NCBI RefSeq assembly: GCF_000715075.1
Contig: NC_134082.1
Span: 190,949,948-191,013,947 of the forward strand
Length of the DNA stretch: 64,000 nucleotides
Direction of reading: 5' to 3'
From: Nicotiana tabacum
Lineage: Eukaryota; Streptophyta; Magnoliopsida; Solanales; Solanaceae
In this document: one piece after another, positions 34,325 to 46,030 of the stretch
How positions within the stretch are numbered: position 1 is the first letter of the stretch
Layout: each line of letters opens with the position of its first letter
Notes under the pieces: generated by a model
Database searches by the model: none
The model's input: only the letters and a program-made list of their open reading frames with translations
Told to the model about the DNA's origin: nothing
Position numbers and translations under genes: made by a program

Positions 34325-36186
34325 ATGTCTATCCCAGATGTTGACACAGGTATTGAGCTAGAGGAGATGGATGTCGGGAAAATGAAAGAAGAGATGTTTA
34401 AACTCAAACAGCAAATGGCTGAAATGTACCAGGCTTGGTCTACAGGGCAGTTACCCCTATCTTACCCAACTAACCCTGCTCCATCAATGACCCAAACTCA
34501 GGATAATATTACCACTGAATTATCCCCAAATTTCCCCATTTACCAACACTACCGAGGAACCACCTCTCAAACACCGCAGTTTCCACCTCCAAAACCAGTT
34601 TCATACTTTCCTCCACCTGTGACTCCTGTTTTCGTAGCACCTCCCCCGGCTACATTCCACAAATCTCCTAGTGAGCCTACATTCCAAGCCCAGGACAACC
34701 AATATTACCCCCGGAGCCCACCCTCAAAGCCTCCGAAATCCATTCAACTGCTCCTCGTTTTGATATCCCAACCGAAATTGACAAGCCAGCCAAAAATGCT
34801 GAACAAGAAGAAATGTTCAGGAAGGTCAAAAGTCTAGAACAATCATTCCGAGACATGCAGGGATTAGGTGGGCAAGTCAGTGTAGCTTACAAGGATTTGT
34901 GCTTGTTCCCAAATGTACAATTACCAGTTGGTTTCAAGATGCCTAAATTTGACCTATACGATGGGCACGGCGACCCAGTAGCCCACTTAAGGGGTTTCTG
35001 TAGCAAGATGCGAGGAGCTGGGGGAAAGGATGAATTATTGATGGCTTACTTCAGTCAAAGTCTAAGCGGATCAGCTTTGGAGTGGTATACACGCCAGGAC
35101 CATGGGAGATGGTACACCTGGGATGACCTGGCACAGGCATTCACATACCATTTCTAATACAATCTGGAAATCATCCCAGATAGATTATCTTTGACAAAAT
35201 TTGAGAAGAAACATAATGAAAGTTTCAGAGAGTATGGTTTTCGGTGGAGAGAACAGGCAGCAAGAGTGGATCCTCCTATGAAGGAGAGTGAAATGGTAGA
35301 CTACTTCCTCCAAGCCTTGGAACCAACTTACTATGCCCATTTGGTTTCAGCGGTAGGGAAATCATTCAACGAGGTAGTGAAGATGGGAGGTATGGTGGAA
35401 GAAGGCCTCAAGACAAATAAAATTATGAGCTATTCAGCAATTAAGGCAGCTACTCAAGCTATTCAAGGCAGGGTAGGAGAAATCGGAAGAAAGAAGAAAG
35501 AGGAAGCAGCGGTAGTTGGTTCAGGAATTTGGTCGGGACCCAGAGGTTCACCGCCTTACTATAATCAACAACGACCTCGCCAATCAACTTACCACCACAA
35601 TTCATCCAAACACTACTATCACCTTACAGAGCCCCATTCTTCCATTAACCAAGCCCAAACATATACTCAGCCTCCGGTTCGCTCGCAATGGTGCGCACCG
35701 GCTCCCCAGAACACACATACACCACTGCAAAACACTTATTCACCACCAAGAGCCTACAAGAACCCTCCAGGGGTAGGTTTCCGGGGAAATCAGGCTTTCA
35801 GAAATGAAAAAATACAAAGAACATTCACTGAGTTAGGGGAAACCTATACTGCCGTGTTCCACAAATTAAGGTAGTTAGGCTTGTTGAGTCCTATTGAGCC
35901 CAGATTGCCAAATCCCTTTCCCAAAAATATGGACCACTCGGTAAGCTGTGAGTATTGTTCGGGGGCTGTCGGTCATTATACCGAGAAATGTTGGAAGTTG
36001 AAACATGCAGTACAAAATCTTATTGACACCAACAAGATTGAGGTTCAGACACCAGAGGCACCCAACATCAATCAGAACCCGTTGCCGGCACAACTTGAAA
36101 CCCACATGATTGAGCTAATGCACGAAGGAGGGAAGCTGAAGAAACCCTCACAAACAGTGATGATGATCCGTGTCGGTTCAAAATAA
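34325..36186 (+). pseudogene. gag: Ogre-2 gag, interrupted
   Basis: The ATG at 34325 starts MSIPDVDTG as in Ogre-1. One C is missing near 34710 (a 5-C run where Ogre-1 has 6), which shifts the frame. TAA at 35155-35157 stands where Ogre-1 has CAA, and TAG at 35872-35874 where Ogre-1 has CAG. The conserved core (KMPKFDLYDGHGDP, YFSQSLSGSALEWY) and an intact knuckle CEYC-x5-H-x4-C (near 35949-35993) remain. It ends at TAA 36184-36186, close to the protease deletion. Confidence 0.88.
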
Positions 36187-36350
36187 ATGTTAACCAGTGG
36201 GAAAATGGTGGTATAGTTGGAAAAGGTGGATAACAAGCCAGTTATGGTGTTGGGAAAAGGGTCCAATGAGGCAGATGTACAGTTTGTGGGGTTGAAAGCA
36301 AAAATCAACAATTGAATGGCTACTCCTCTTCCTATACGAAGGGAGTCTTG
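36187..36350 (+). pseudogene. Remnant of the Ogre-2 protease exon
   Basis: Only ~165 bp separate gag from the splice donor, against ~1.6 kb in Ogre-1. The end (gctactcctcttcctatacg and following codons to gtcttg) matches the last codons of the Ogre-1 protease exon. The active site and G-patch-like motif are deleted. Confidence 0.75.
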
Positions 36351-36529
36351 GTAGTGGGCTCTGATTTTCTTTTTTGTTGTCTGGATTATTCCAGGGTTGT
36401 AATCCAAATCTTTCTTGTGCTCGCCAAAGTGTGAAACCTTGCTATCCCGTATTTTAATAAAGTGAAAGTTTTTTTCCCTCATTCCTTATTTTGTTTTAAT
36501 TTTTCTTCTTATTTTTGTCTTCTGAACAG
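36351..36529 (+). other. Ogre-2 intron
   Basis: Donor cttg|gtagtg at 36351 and acceptor tctgaacag at 36529, 179 nt. As in Ogre-1, joining 36350 to 36530 keeps the frame into the RT start (ATG 36555, MACTTDLQP, matching MAYIRNPQP of Ogre-1). The splice signals survive although both flanking genes are largely deleted. Confidence 0.75.
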
Positions 36530-37211
36530 TTCTCTTTCTACTGATTCTAATGACATGGCATGCACGACGGATCTTCAACCTAGTCTAAAAAAAGAAATCA
36601 ATCAATCTGATTTCGAACTTATAGTACAAGATTGTGATGATAAGTCGGAATACGATGAGGACTAAGCCTTCAGAAAAATTAACAGAGAGTTGAGCCAAGT
36701 TGAAAAAAAAAAAAGAGCCCAACTCAAATGACACGGAAGCCGTCAATCTAGGGGATGCGGATGACATCAGGGAAGCTAAGATAAGCATCCACATGGAACC
36801 AAACATCAGGGAAGAACTAATCAAAGCACTTACTGAATTCAAAACATTTTGCATGGTCATACGACGACATGCCGGGCTTAAGCACCAATCTAGTGGTTCA
36901 AAAATTGCCCACTGACCCGGCATTACCCCCCGTCCAGCAAAATTTAGGAAGATCAAAACCAACGTGAGTGGGAAGATTAAGGAAGAAGTGACCAAACAGC
37001 TGAATACTAAGGTTATTCGGGCCGCTCGATATCCTGATTGGTGGGCTAATGTGGTGCCAAAAAAAAAAGAAGGAAAATCTGAGGTATGTGTTGATCATCG
37101 CAATCTAAACAGAGCAAGCCCGACGCTTTATGATCCACAGATATCGAAGGGAAATGCGTCGACATGGCTATCAATTCTGACGCAGTTAAGAGATATTATG
37201 ATTTCTGGTAA
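36530..37211 (+). pseudogene. RT start fused to integrase tail (internal deletion) in Ogre-2
   Basis: 36530-37120 matches the N-terminal RT region of Ogre-1 with several frame breaks and stops (DDMPGLSTNLVVQKLPTDP, VCVDHRNLNRASP). Near 37120-37140 the sequence jumps to the last codons of integrase (DMAINSDAVKRYY, 37160-37200), stop at 37209-37211. The missing part corresponds to about 2.8 kb of Ogre-1 (about 10965-13780), including all RT catalytic motifs, both RNase H domains and the DDE core. Confidence 0.88.
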
Positions 37212-37422
37212 TTGTAATTGTTGTTTGTTTGTACTTAGCATTTATCAGAGAATGAAATGACGGAGGCAATTCTTTCTTCTATCCAAACACTTTGACCTTT
37301 GCTTTCCCTTTTGAGCCTTATTTACTCTTTCATACCCCTCTTTTGGAATCTGTAATGAAAACGAAAAAAGTAATGATAATAAGAACAAAAGAAAAGTCAA
37401 AAAAAAAACAAAGGAATGGGAA

Positions 37423-37478
37423 CTACGTTTGACCTGATTCCTCAAAGAAGGATACGTAGGCGCCTCACGGCTCGGTCA
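37423..37478 (+). other. Structured RNA element, copy F (after the integrase tail)
   Basis: P1: ctacg 37423-37427 with cgtag 37455-37459. P2: tcct 37439-37442 with agga 37449-37452. P3: gcc/ggc around 37462-37471. PK: tgacc 37430-37434 with ggtca 37474-37478. It is the homologue of copy B and is retained after the coding deletion. Confidence 0.65.
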
Positions 37479-39087
37479 TAGTGTAACATAGTGTGCATAA
37501 GGTAACATATTGTGACAAAATAAAAATCCCCAAGCAAGAAAAACTGGGGCAGAAGTTGGCGCTTGTAATTTTGGCAAGAAAGTTTGATTCCAAGAGTTGT
37601 ACTATTTTACCCCTAAAAATTATTTTTGAACTTTTGATACCCCTTTCTCCTTTCAGCCATACACAAAAATCCCTATTGATGTCCAAAAAAGACCTCCCGA
37701 TCAGTATCTGAGAAGTGTTAAGTCAATGCAAATGGAAGTCGGGAATAACACTCTGATCCCCAGCAAAGAAGAAGATCATAAGCTGGAACTGAATTGATAG
37801 CCGAAAGAATCCCCAACAGAGAGAGTCATATCGGCAACACTCCAATTCCCAGCTGAAAAATAAAATAAAATGAGAGAGTCTTATCGGTGAAAACCTTCAC
37901 AGGCACCATAAGGCGACAGGAGTTGAGAGAAATGAGAGAGTCTTATTAGTGAAAACCCCTCGAAGGGCACTATGAGGCGACAAAACAAGATTGGCGGGAA
38001 GGATCCGCAAAGAGTTGAGTGCCTGTTTATCCCCAGCAACATGAGGCCGTCTGGAAGGTTGATTGATACAAATAGACTGGGTTGATTAATCCGGAATGCG
38101 CGACATGATCGTTGGAATCGGTTATATCATTCAGATAAGTTCTTTTCTTTCCTTTTCCCTAGCATTTGTTCAGAAAGACTTCTTCTTTTTTCTATTTTTT
38201 GAAATCATCACTTTTTTATTTCTTGGTTTAAAAGACTTACCTTCCCAGTAGTTTGTTTTTGAAAAGGATTTTCAGAGCTTACTACCAGTTGCCAAAATGA
38301 TGCAAAGCAAAATGCGAATAGGACACGCCAAAGATAAGGCGATAAAGAGAAAAGAAGTTGGTCGCAAGACCAAATGATGAAAGGGGCCTAGATCCCAATA
38401 GGACCAAATTTCCAGGGGAAGTTGGAGAAAAACAGGAAAACAACAGTTGAGAAAATTGTGGACCTAATTCCAAGAGGGCCCCCGACAGATCATCGAGATG
38501 TAGGAGCATCCCCAACAGATTTTCGACCAAGTTCCAAGAGGGTCGGACAACATAGAGTGGGGAAGGGAGAAAGGGAAAAACCATCCCAGTAGGAGTATCA
38601 TAACCAACCACCGGGTTTTTAAACTAACAAATTTTGTTTGGTTTGAAACAGGTAAATGGAATGGCAGTGAAGACCATAAGGGAAAATGCAAACTGGGGCA
38701 GAAAATTTTCTTTTCAGTTAGAAAATTTTCTGGAAATCAGGTACCCATTTGGGGAAGAATAAAGATAGCACCAAGGAAGTGGTCTTTGAACCAGGGTTTC
38801 CCCCAACATAATAAGCTTCCAATGGAGGAAGTTGATCCCCAGCAGACAAAACAAAGAGATGACATTTGTGCTCAGAAAAGCAAAGAGACATTATCCTCCC
38901 CAGCAGCTTCCAGAAGAATGAAGCATCGATTTGAAGGGATAAAATTCCCCAGCAGCGTTATCCTCAACAACGTTATCCCAAGAAGATAACACTTTTATCC
39001 CCAGCAGTGTTAAGAAAGAAAAAAAAAAGAAAAAAAAATTGAATTTGAAGGAAGGAAAGAAAGGAGACTCCCCAGTGGTATTATCCC

Positions 39088-39535
39088 CAGCAATCAGGCA
39101 TCCACCTGGAGAACAAGGATGAGTAGTTGAAGTATTAGTAATCAGGCATCCACCTGGAGAACAAGGAAGAGCAATGAAATATCAGAAATCAGGCATCCAC
39201 CTGGAGAACAAGGAAGAGCAATGAAAGAAACAGCAATCAGGCATCCACCTGGAGAACAAGGATGAGTAGTTGAAGTATTAGTAATCAGGCATCCACCTGG
39301 AGAACAAGGAAGAGCAATGAAATATCAGAAATCAGGCGTCCACCTGGAGAACAAGGAAGAGCAATGAAAGAAACAACAATCAGGCGTCCACCTGGAGAAC
39401 AAGGATGAAGAAAAGAAATAGCAATCATCTGGAGAACAAGGATGAAGAATTGAATTAGCATTCAGGCGTCCACGTGGAGAACAAGGAAGAACAGTTGAAA
39501 TATCAGAAGTCAGGCGTCCACCTGGAGAACAAGGA
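39088..39535 (+). repeat. 48-bp-type tandem repeats in the Ogre-2 3' UTR
   Basis: About nine units carry 'caggcatccacctggagaac' and 'aaggaagagcaatgaaa', with a higher-order period (a pair of blocks at 39094-39235 recurs at 39236-39370). It is the same family as 15190-15850 in Ogre-1. The surrounding 3' UTR (37479-41011) is otherwise non-coding, with many 'ccccagcag' motifs. Confidence 0.8.
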
Positions 39536-39687
39536 AAAACATCAAAACTGGGGCAGAAGATTTTCTGCCATGGTCAAAAAATTTCTCAGAAGAACAAGGA
39601 AATCAATTCAAGTTTTAAGAGATAGCAAGACAACAAGATTTGGAGAAAAACAGTCGGAGGTAAGACAATTCCAAGATGTTGAAAATG

Positions 39688-40424
39688 GGATCATCCGCCC
39701 TCGAATAGGATATTTGGGTTCATCCACCCTCGAATAGGATATTTTGGGATCATCCGCCCTCGAATAGGATATTCTGGGTTCATCCGCCCTCGAATAGGAT
39801 ATTCTGGGTTCATCCGCCCTCGAATAGGATATTTTGGGTTCATCCGCCCTCGAATAGGATATTTTGGGTTCATCCGCCCTCGAATAGGATATTTGGGTTC
39901 ATCCGCCCTCGAATAGGATATTTGGGTTCATCCGCCCTCGAATAGGATATTTGGGTTCATCCGCCCTCGAATAGGATATTTGGGTTCATCCGCCCTCGAA
40001 TAGGATATTTGGGTTCATCCGCCCTCGAATAGGATATTTGGGTTCATCCGCCCTCGAACAGGATATTTTGGGTTCATCCGCCCTCGAACAGGATATTTTG
40101 GGTTCATCCGCCCTCGAATAGGATATTTTGGGTTCATCCGCCCTCGAATAGGATATTTTGGGTTCATCCGCCCTCGAATAGGATATTTTGGGTTTATCCG
40201 CCCTCGAATAGGATATTTTGGGTTCATCCGCCCTCGAATAGGATATTTTGGGTTCATCCGCCCTCGAATAGGATATTTTGGGTTCATCCGCCCTCGAATA
40301 GGATATTTTGGGTTCATCCGCCCTCGAATAGGATATTTTGGGTTCATCCGCCCTCGAATAGGATATTTGGGTTCATCCGCTCTCGAATAGGATATTTCGG
40401 GTTCATCCGCCCTCGAATAGGATT
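39688..40424 (+). repeat. 30-bp tandem array, about 25 units, in the Ogre-2 3' UTR
   Basis: The unit is 'gggttcatccgccctcga' plus 'ataggatatttt', 29-30 bp long depending on the T run. Units are nearly identical (variants: gaaca for gaata, cactctc or gctctc). The homogeneity points to recent expansion. It is absent from Ogre-1. Minus-strand open frames here (repeating MNPKYPIRGR) are a by-product of the 30-bp period. Confidence 0.95.
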
Positions 40425-41011
40425 TTATTTTTTAAAGTTGTTGAAATCAGGAGCCCCCCTGAAGAACAGAATGGCGATGTATTGGTTGAAGAGAGGAATG
40501 ACATTCATTTTTAAAGTTGTTGTTGAAGTTGGGAGCCCGCCCATAGAACAGAGGCATACATTTCAGTCTTTAATTTTCAAGCATTGAACTTGGGAGCCCG
40601 CCCAGATAACAGAGGCATACATTTCAAGTCTTTAATTTTCAAGTATTAAAATTGGGAGCCCGCCCAGATAACAGAGGCATACATTTCAAAATCAAGTCAG
40701 AGGACAATAAAACAGAGGGTTACAATAGGAATCCCCAGCAGGAAACAATAAAATTCCCCAGCACCGGGAAACAGAAGGTTGCAACAAGAGGTCACAGTAC
40801 AAACTCAAGTACATGTGTCAAAAGAAGTAAAGCACCGAAAGAAATGCAAGCAGACAAGGAAGCAAGGCAACAAAAACAAATTGTACTCTAGCCTAGCTTC
40901 TTGTTTTTTTTAAGCACGGTGTAACAAGGAGATCGGTAAGCAGTAGTAATAGCATGCAACAACAGTAACATTGCAGTCCAACGGTAGTCCCAGCTACCAA
41001 AATTTCTCGAA

Positions 41012-41078
41012 CTACATTGACCTGATTCCTGTTTAGCCCAGGATATGTAGGAAACCTTTGAAGCAAAGGTTCGGTCAA
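41012..41078 (+). other. Structured RNA element, copy G (upstream of the polypurine tract)
   Basis: P1: ctaca 41012-41016 with tgtag 41046-41050. P2: tcctg 41027-41031 with cagga 41039-41043 (t/a in copy C, g/c here: a compensated pair). P3: aaccttt 41053-41059 with aaaggtt 41065-41071. PK: ttgacc 41017-41022 with ggtcaa 41073-41078. It is the best-paired copy. Confidence 0.7.
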
Positions 41079-41168
41079 ATCTTTTTCAAAAAATGCTTCA
41101 ACGGAGTACTCGGATGGGCAAAAATCGCTCGCTTTATCTTTGCACGAAAACCCTTCGTGTCTCCGGGC

Positions 41169-41181
41169 AAAGAGGGGCAGC
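41169..41181 (+). other. Ogre-2 polypurine tract
   Basis: aaagaggggcagc directly precedes the 3' LTR start and is nearly identical to the Ogre-1 tract. Confidence 0.8.
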
Positions 41182-43806
41182 TGTAAGCACGTGATTTTTG
41201 CCATATATGAGAATTACTCCCAAAAAATTCAAAAATAAAATGATTTTTCTTTGGTGTACAATTTTGTGATATTTTGAAGAATTATTTGTATTTGTCTGTG
41301 CGTGTTTATTCGCTAAATTAATAAAGAATACAAAAATATGTCGCATTTTGCATGTAGGATTTAATTCTACAATTGTTAGTAATTAAAATTGTTTTACAAA
41401 AATTAAAAATTACAAAAATAGGCATCGTTTGCATTTTTAGCATTTAATGTCCAAATATATAATTTTATGCTTAATTAATACTTAATTGTGCGTTAATTGT
41501 TATTGGGAGTTAATTTGCGCCTTTATAACTTAATTTAGTTCTTAATAATAGTTTAAGTATTTTTATAATTTAGTTTTAGAAAAATAAAAGAAGAAAAGAG
41601 AGCGAAAATATAAAGAAAGTCGGAATTGGGCCTCTTCTTCAATTTCAAGCTATAGGCCCAAAAAATGGCCCAATCTTCCCTACGACCCAATCCATTAACC
41701 CAACACCCCTTCTTCATTTTTGTCCAACACAAAACAAAACCAAAAAAAAAAAAAAAAGTGAATTATCACTATTAATAGTTTTATTTTTTGTTTTTTTATA
41801 TATATAAAAAAATCCGAAAATATTTTATTTTATTTATTATTTTTATTTTAAAAAATATATATATATTTATTTAAAAATATATATATATAGTAATTTCGGA
41901 AATGATTTTAAAAAAATAAAAAATAAAAAAATAAAAAAAAGTAAAAGAATGTAGAAAATTTAAAAAAAAAGTAAAAAGTTTTAAAAAATTTAAAAGTAAA
42001 AGAAGGTTGGAATTAAAAAATAAATATAAAGATATCTGAAAATTTAAAAAATTTAAAGTAATTGAAAGTAGCATTTTTAAAAGAAAAAGAAAAGATAGTG
42101 GTTTATTTTTTAAAGAAAAGTTAAATAAAGTGAGATTCTTTTTTAAAAAAATAAAAAGTGGGATTTTAAATAAGATAAAGTAATTAAAGTTGGAATTTTA
42201 AAAATAAAAGTAAATAAAGGTGGGATTTCCTTTTCTAAAAAAATAAAAGCAATTTGTAAGTGGGATTTCTTTTAATTAAAAAAATAATAAAATAATAAAA
42301 AACAAATCTGAAAATTTCGAAAATTTTGCTATAAATAGAAGAGAAAATTTAGGAAGAAGGGTGGAAAAAAAGAGAGGAAAAACTAGATAGAGAGAAGAAA
42401 AAAAGAGGGGGCGGAGTGAGAAGTATACACCCGATATACATTCTGTATACCCTGAATATACAGGGGCAGAATTCATTTTGGAGAGTTTTGAAGTTGAAAA
42501 AAATAGTTACTGCTTCATTGCCTCGCTTAAGATCTGAAATAGTCAGAACCTTCCTGCCTTTTACTTCTTCACTATACTTGGAGTCGTTTATAGTCTCCTG
42601 GGTTTTCTGCTATTCCTACTGTACTGGTTTGCGATGTTGCTGAATCTGCTGTTGCTGTGTTATTACTGCTGTTGACTTCTCCTTCTTTTGTTCTTGTACT
42701 GCTGTTTCCAGGTACACATTTTTACAATCTCGGCTTGAAGCAAAAAATAAAATATTAATCAGGCTTTGTTCCTGTTGAATTCCTCCTGTTTAGATTTGTG
42801 GTTGAATATAATTTTTCTTTCTTCGTATAAAGATGTAATTGAATGATTAATGAATAATGAGGTTGCATATGTATATTTTCTTCATCTAATAATGTTAGTT
42901 TAAATTACGGAGAATAATTAATCTGTTTTGATATTATGGTCAATCTCATGTTCTAGTATTATTGAATAACAGAATATAAAATGAAAGCAGTTTTTCTTTG
43001 TACAAACTCGATCGCAATTTTCCATTCGCATTAGCCGTAAACTAATAACTAATAAGTTACGTTTTTCAGCATGTAAATAATTAAGAGATTTTCTTTTAGT
43101 TTAGAGACGAACTTAATAGAAAATATAGTCATTGTAGGTTTATCCTGTAAAAATAAAAATGAGACGAGCCTCGCCAAATAAAACGTATAGATTGCGGGGC
43201 CCTCACAAAATGTATGGTTTAATTAGAATTCGGAAGGACCGTTTAGCGAATTTCACGGTCTTCCCCAAAATAATAACGCGATAGTCTCTTTAGGCGCGTG
43301 TTTAATATTTTACTTTCTTAAGCTTGGGTGTGCATTTCATGCGACCCGAATCCAAATCCCAAAACATCAAATAAAACGTGTTCCGGATTGTGGGTGCATT
43401 TCATGTAACGCAGTCCAAAGACGTGTTTTAAGCGATGTTCATATTTCTTTTAAAAACAATAATAATAAAGCGGTTAAAAGATAAAATTTGCACATAAGTT
43501 CATATTTGTATAAAATCAGACAATCAAGCCGAATATACAGTTGAGCGACCGTGCTAGAACCACGGAACTCGGGAATGCCTAACACCTTCTCCCGGGTTAA
43601 CAGAATTCCTTATCCGGATTTCTGGTACGCAGACTGTAATATGGAGTCATTCTTTTCCTCGATTCGGGATTAAAATTGGTGACTTGGGACACCCTAAATC
43701 TCCCAAGTGGCGACTCTGAAATAAATAAACCAATCCCGTCTCGATTGTCCTTCAATTGGAAAAACTCCCTTGCACCCTCGCGGGTGCGGAAAAAGGAGGT
43801 GTGACA
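41182..43806 (+). repeat. Ogre-2 3' LTR (2625 bp)
   Basis: It starts tgtaagcacgtg and ends gtgtgaca, followed by the gaatc duplication at 43807-43811. A TATA box ctataaatag lies at 42329-42338. The primer-site copy tggcgactctg is at 43708-43718. No gene is seen. Confidence 0.95.
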
Positions 43807-43811
43807 GAATC

Positions 43812-44890
43812 CATGCCTCCAAACGAGGCACTACTGAACCTGCCAGAATGATGGGGCCTCTTGTCAGACCCTTGACCACTCCCCTATGATAGAACCATCT
43901 CAACTCTCCTGGCCACATTGGCCGCATCCTGAAAATAAATCTCACTCTCTGTCTCCTTAGCCATCTGCAACCGAATTGGCTGAGCGAGTACCTTAATGAA
44001 TATCCTCACCCTCTATATCTCGGTAGGAAGTATAATAAGAGCATGACGGGCCAGGGAGACAAATCTGGTCTCGTACTGAGTGACGGTCATAGAACTCTGC
44101 TGGATACGCTCAAACTGCCTCCAATAGTCCTCCCTCTGAGTGATAGGTAGAAACTTCTCCAGAAATAGCTGAGAGAACTGATCCTAAGTCAAAGCCGGTG
44201 ACCCAACTGGTCTAGTCAAACAATAATCCCTCTACCAAGTCTTGGCGGAACCTAACAGACAAAAAACAGCAAAATCGACCCCATTGGTCTCCACTATCCC
44301 CATGTTTCGTAAAACCTCGTGACAGCTATCCAAATAGTCTTGGGAATCCTCTGAAGATGTACCACCATAAGTAGTAGTGAAGAGCTTGGTGAACCTGTCC
44401 AACCTCCACAAGGCATCAACAGACATAGCTTCTCCATCACCAGTCTGAGCCACAACACCAGGCTGAACTACCCCAACTAGCGGAGCTGTTGGAGTCTGAA
44501 ATTGGGGAGATATCTGCTCCGGAGTGCAAGTAGCGGGAGTCAGTGCTCCTCCCCCATATTGAGAGATGGCTAGTGCTACAGGGAATAAGCCCGCCTAGGC
44601 GACAATCTCCATAAGGCCCACTAGACGAACCAGAGCATCCTGGAGTACCAGGGTGGCGATGAACCCCTCTGGAACCTGAGCTGGCCCTACTAGAACTGTC
44701 TGGGCCGGAACCTCATCCTCAAACTCTACCTGAGGCTCTGCCACTGGTGCTGCTACTCTGGGCTGAGCCCTGCCCCTGCCTCAGCTTCTAGCACGGCCTC
44801 AGCCTCGCCCTTTGCCCCTCGTAGGAGATGCCACTGGGGGCTCGGGCTGCTGATCAGCGGATGAAGAAGAACATGTTCTAGCCATCTACG
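43812..44890 (-). pseudogene. gag: gypsy-2 gag, broken and truncated
   Basis: Readable parts: LWRLDRFTKLFTTTYGGTSSEDSQDYLDSC (near 44410-44320), a frame break at 44232, then ITQREDYWRQFERI, MTVTQYETRFVSLARHA and FQDAANVARRVEM, the conserved Del-type capsid end, and the basic linker RPHHSGRFSSASFGG. It stops at the Ogre-2 target duplication. The protein is related to gypsy-1 gag but clearly a different family. Confidence 0.8.
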
Positions 44891-45066
44891 AAAGAATAGA
44901 GTAGAAGTTCAATTAGCATTGAGAAGTCCAATCACAAGAAAGAGAAGAATAGATGTGAACTTATTCCTAAACTCTGTAGCCTCTTGGGGATAAGCACAGA
45001 CGTCTCTGTACCGATCCCTCAGACTCTACCTAGCTTGTTTGTGAATTGTGAGACCTAGGCAACCTA

Positions 45067-45080
45067 GAACTCTGATACCA
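45067..45080 (-). other. gypsy-2 primer-binding site
   Basis: On the minus strand tggtatcagagttc lies 3 nt after the LTR end. The first 11 nt fit the initiator-Met primer site of plant gypsy elements. Confidence 0.8.
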
Positions 45081-45714
45081 ACTTGTCACTACCCGAATTT
45101 CCTACCCTCGGGAGTCGTGATGGCGCCTACACGTGAAAGCTAGGCAAGTCAACTATTAAGGTTCTACACATTAACAATCAACCCAAGCAATTATAAGCAG
45201 TAACTATAGCTAAACAAATGAAAAGCGTGGAAGAGTTAAAATAAATCCAAATACTTCATTACATGCCTACCCACAAATCTGGTGTCACAAATTCACGAAC
45301 GACTAAGATTTTTACTACAAATACAAGTCTGTAAAGAAAAGTACAACTGTTCACAAAATGAAAATAGACAGTAGTAAAGCTAAACATGGAAGGGGACTTT
45401 AGGCTTTGTGGACGCTAGCAGATCTACCTTGGTCTCCCTGGACTGAAGGCAGCTACCTCAGCTACTCAGCGGGTCTGGTACCGAAATCTGCACAAAAGAG
45501 TGCAGAGTGTAGTATCAGTACAACTGATCCAATGTACTGAGTAAGTGTCAAGCCTAACCTCGGTGAAGTAGTGACGAGGCTAGGACACGACCATCATATA
45601 TACCTGTGCAGTTAAATCATATACAAACAGAATCATAATAACAGGAATCAATAGAATAAGGTGGGAAGGGGACATGTTGCGGGGAATAATGAACATAATG
45701 AACATCATATCTAT

Positions 45715-46030
45715 ATCAACAAGGACAATGAAACGGTAACGCGTGCACGACATCACCCTTCATGCTTTTACTCTCGTCCTCACCACAGGAAACGGCACGG
45801 CATCACTCTTCATGCATTACCTCTCATAATCATGGCACGGCATCACCCTTCATGCATTATTCCTCACAATATAAGCATGACATCACCCTTCGTGCATTAA
45901 CTCTCAAATCATGGCACGACATCACCCTTTTGCATTAACACTTATAATATCGGTATGGAATCACCCTTCATGCATTACACTCACTCACAATATCATGCAC
46001 GGCATCACCCTTCGTGCTTTACACTCTTCC
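45715..46030 (-). repeat. ~45-50 bp tandem repeat in the gypsy-2 LTR
   Basis: About seven units of 'cacg-catcacccttcatgcat' plus 'tac-ctca-aat' occur, with decay between units. Two 'aacatcccggcaaggga' blocks follow at 46075-46130. The array occupies the same LTR position as the unrelated array of gypsy-1. Confidence 0.75.

Noticed and set aside
39691..40347. Minus-strand open frames repeating MNPKYPIRGR
   Set aside because: A consequence of the 30-bp period of the tandem array; 29-bp units shift the frame.
39688..40424. CRISPR-like repeat array
   Set aside because: Units are directly adjacent with no unique spacers, in a plant retrotransposon UTR.
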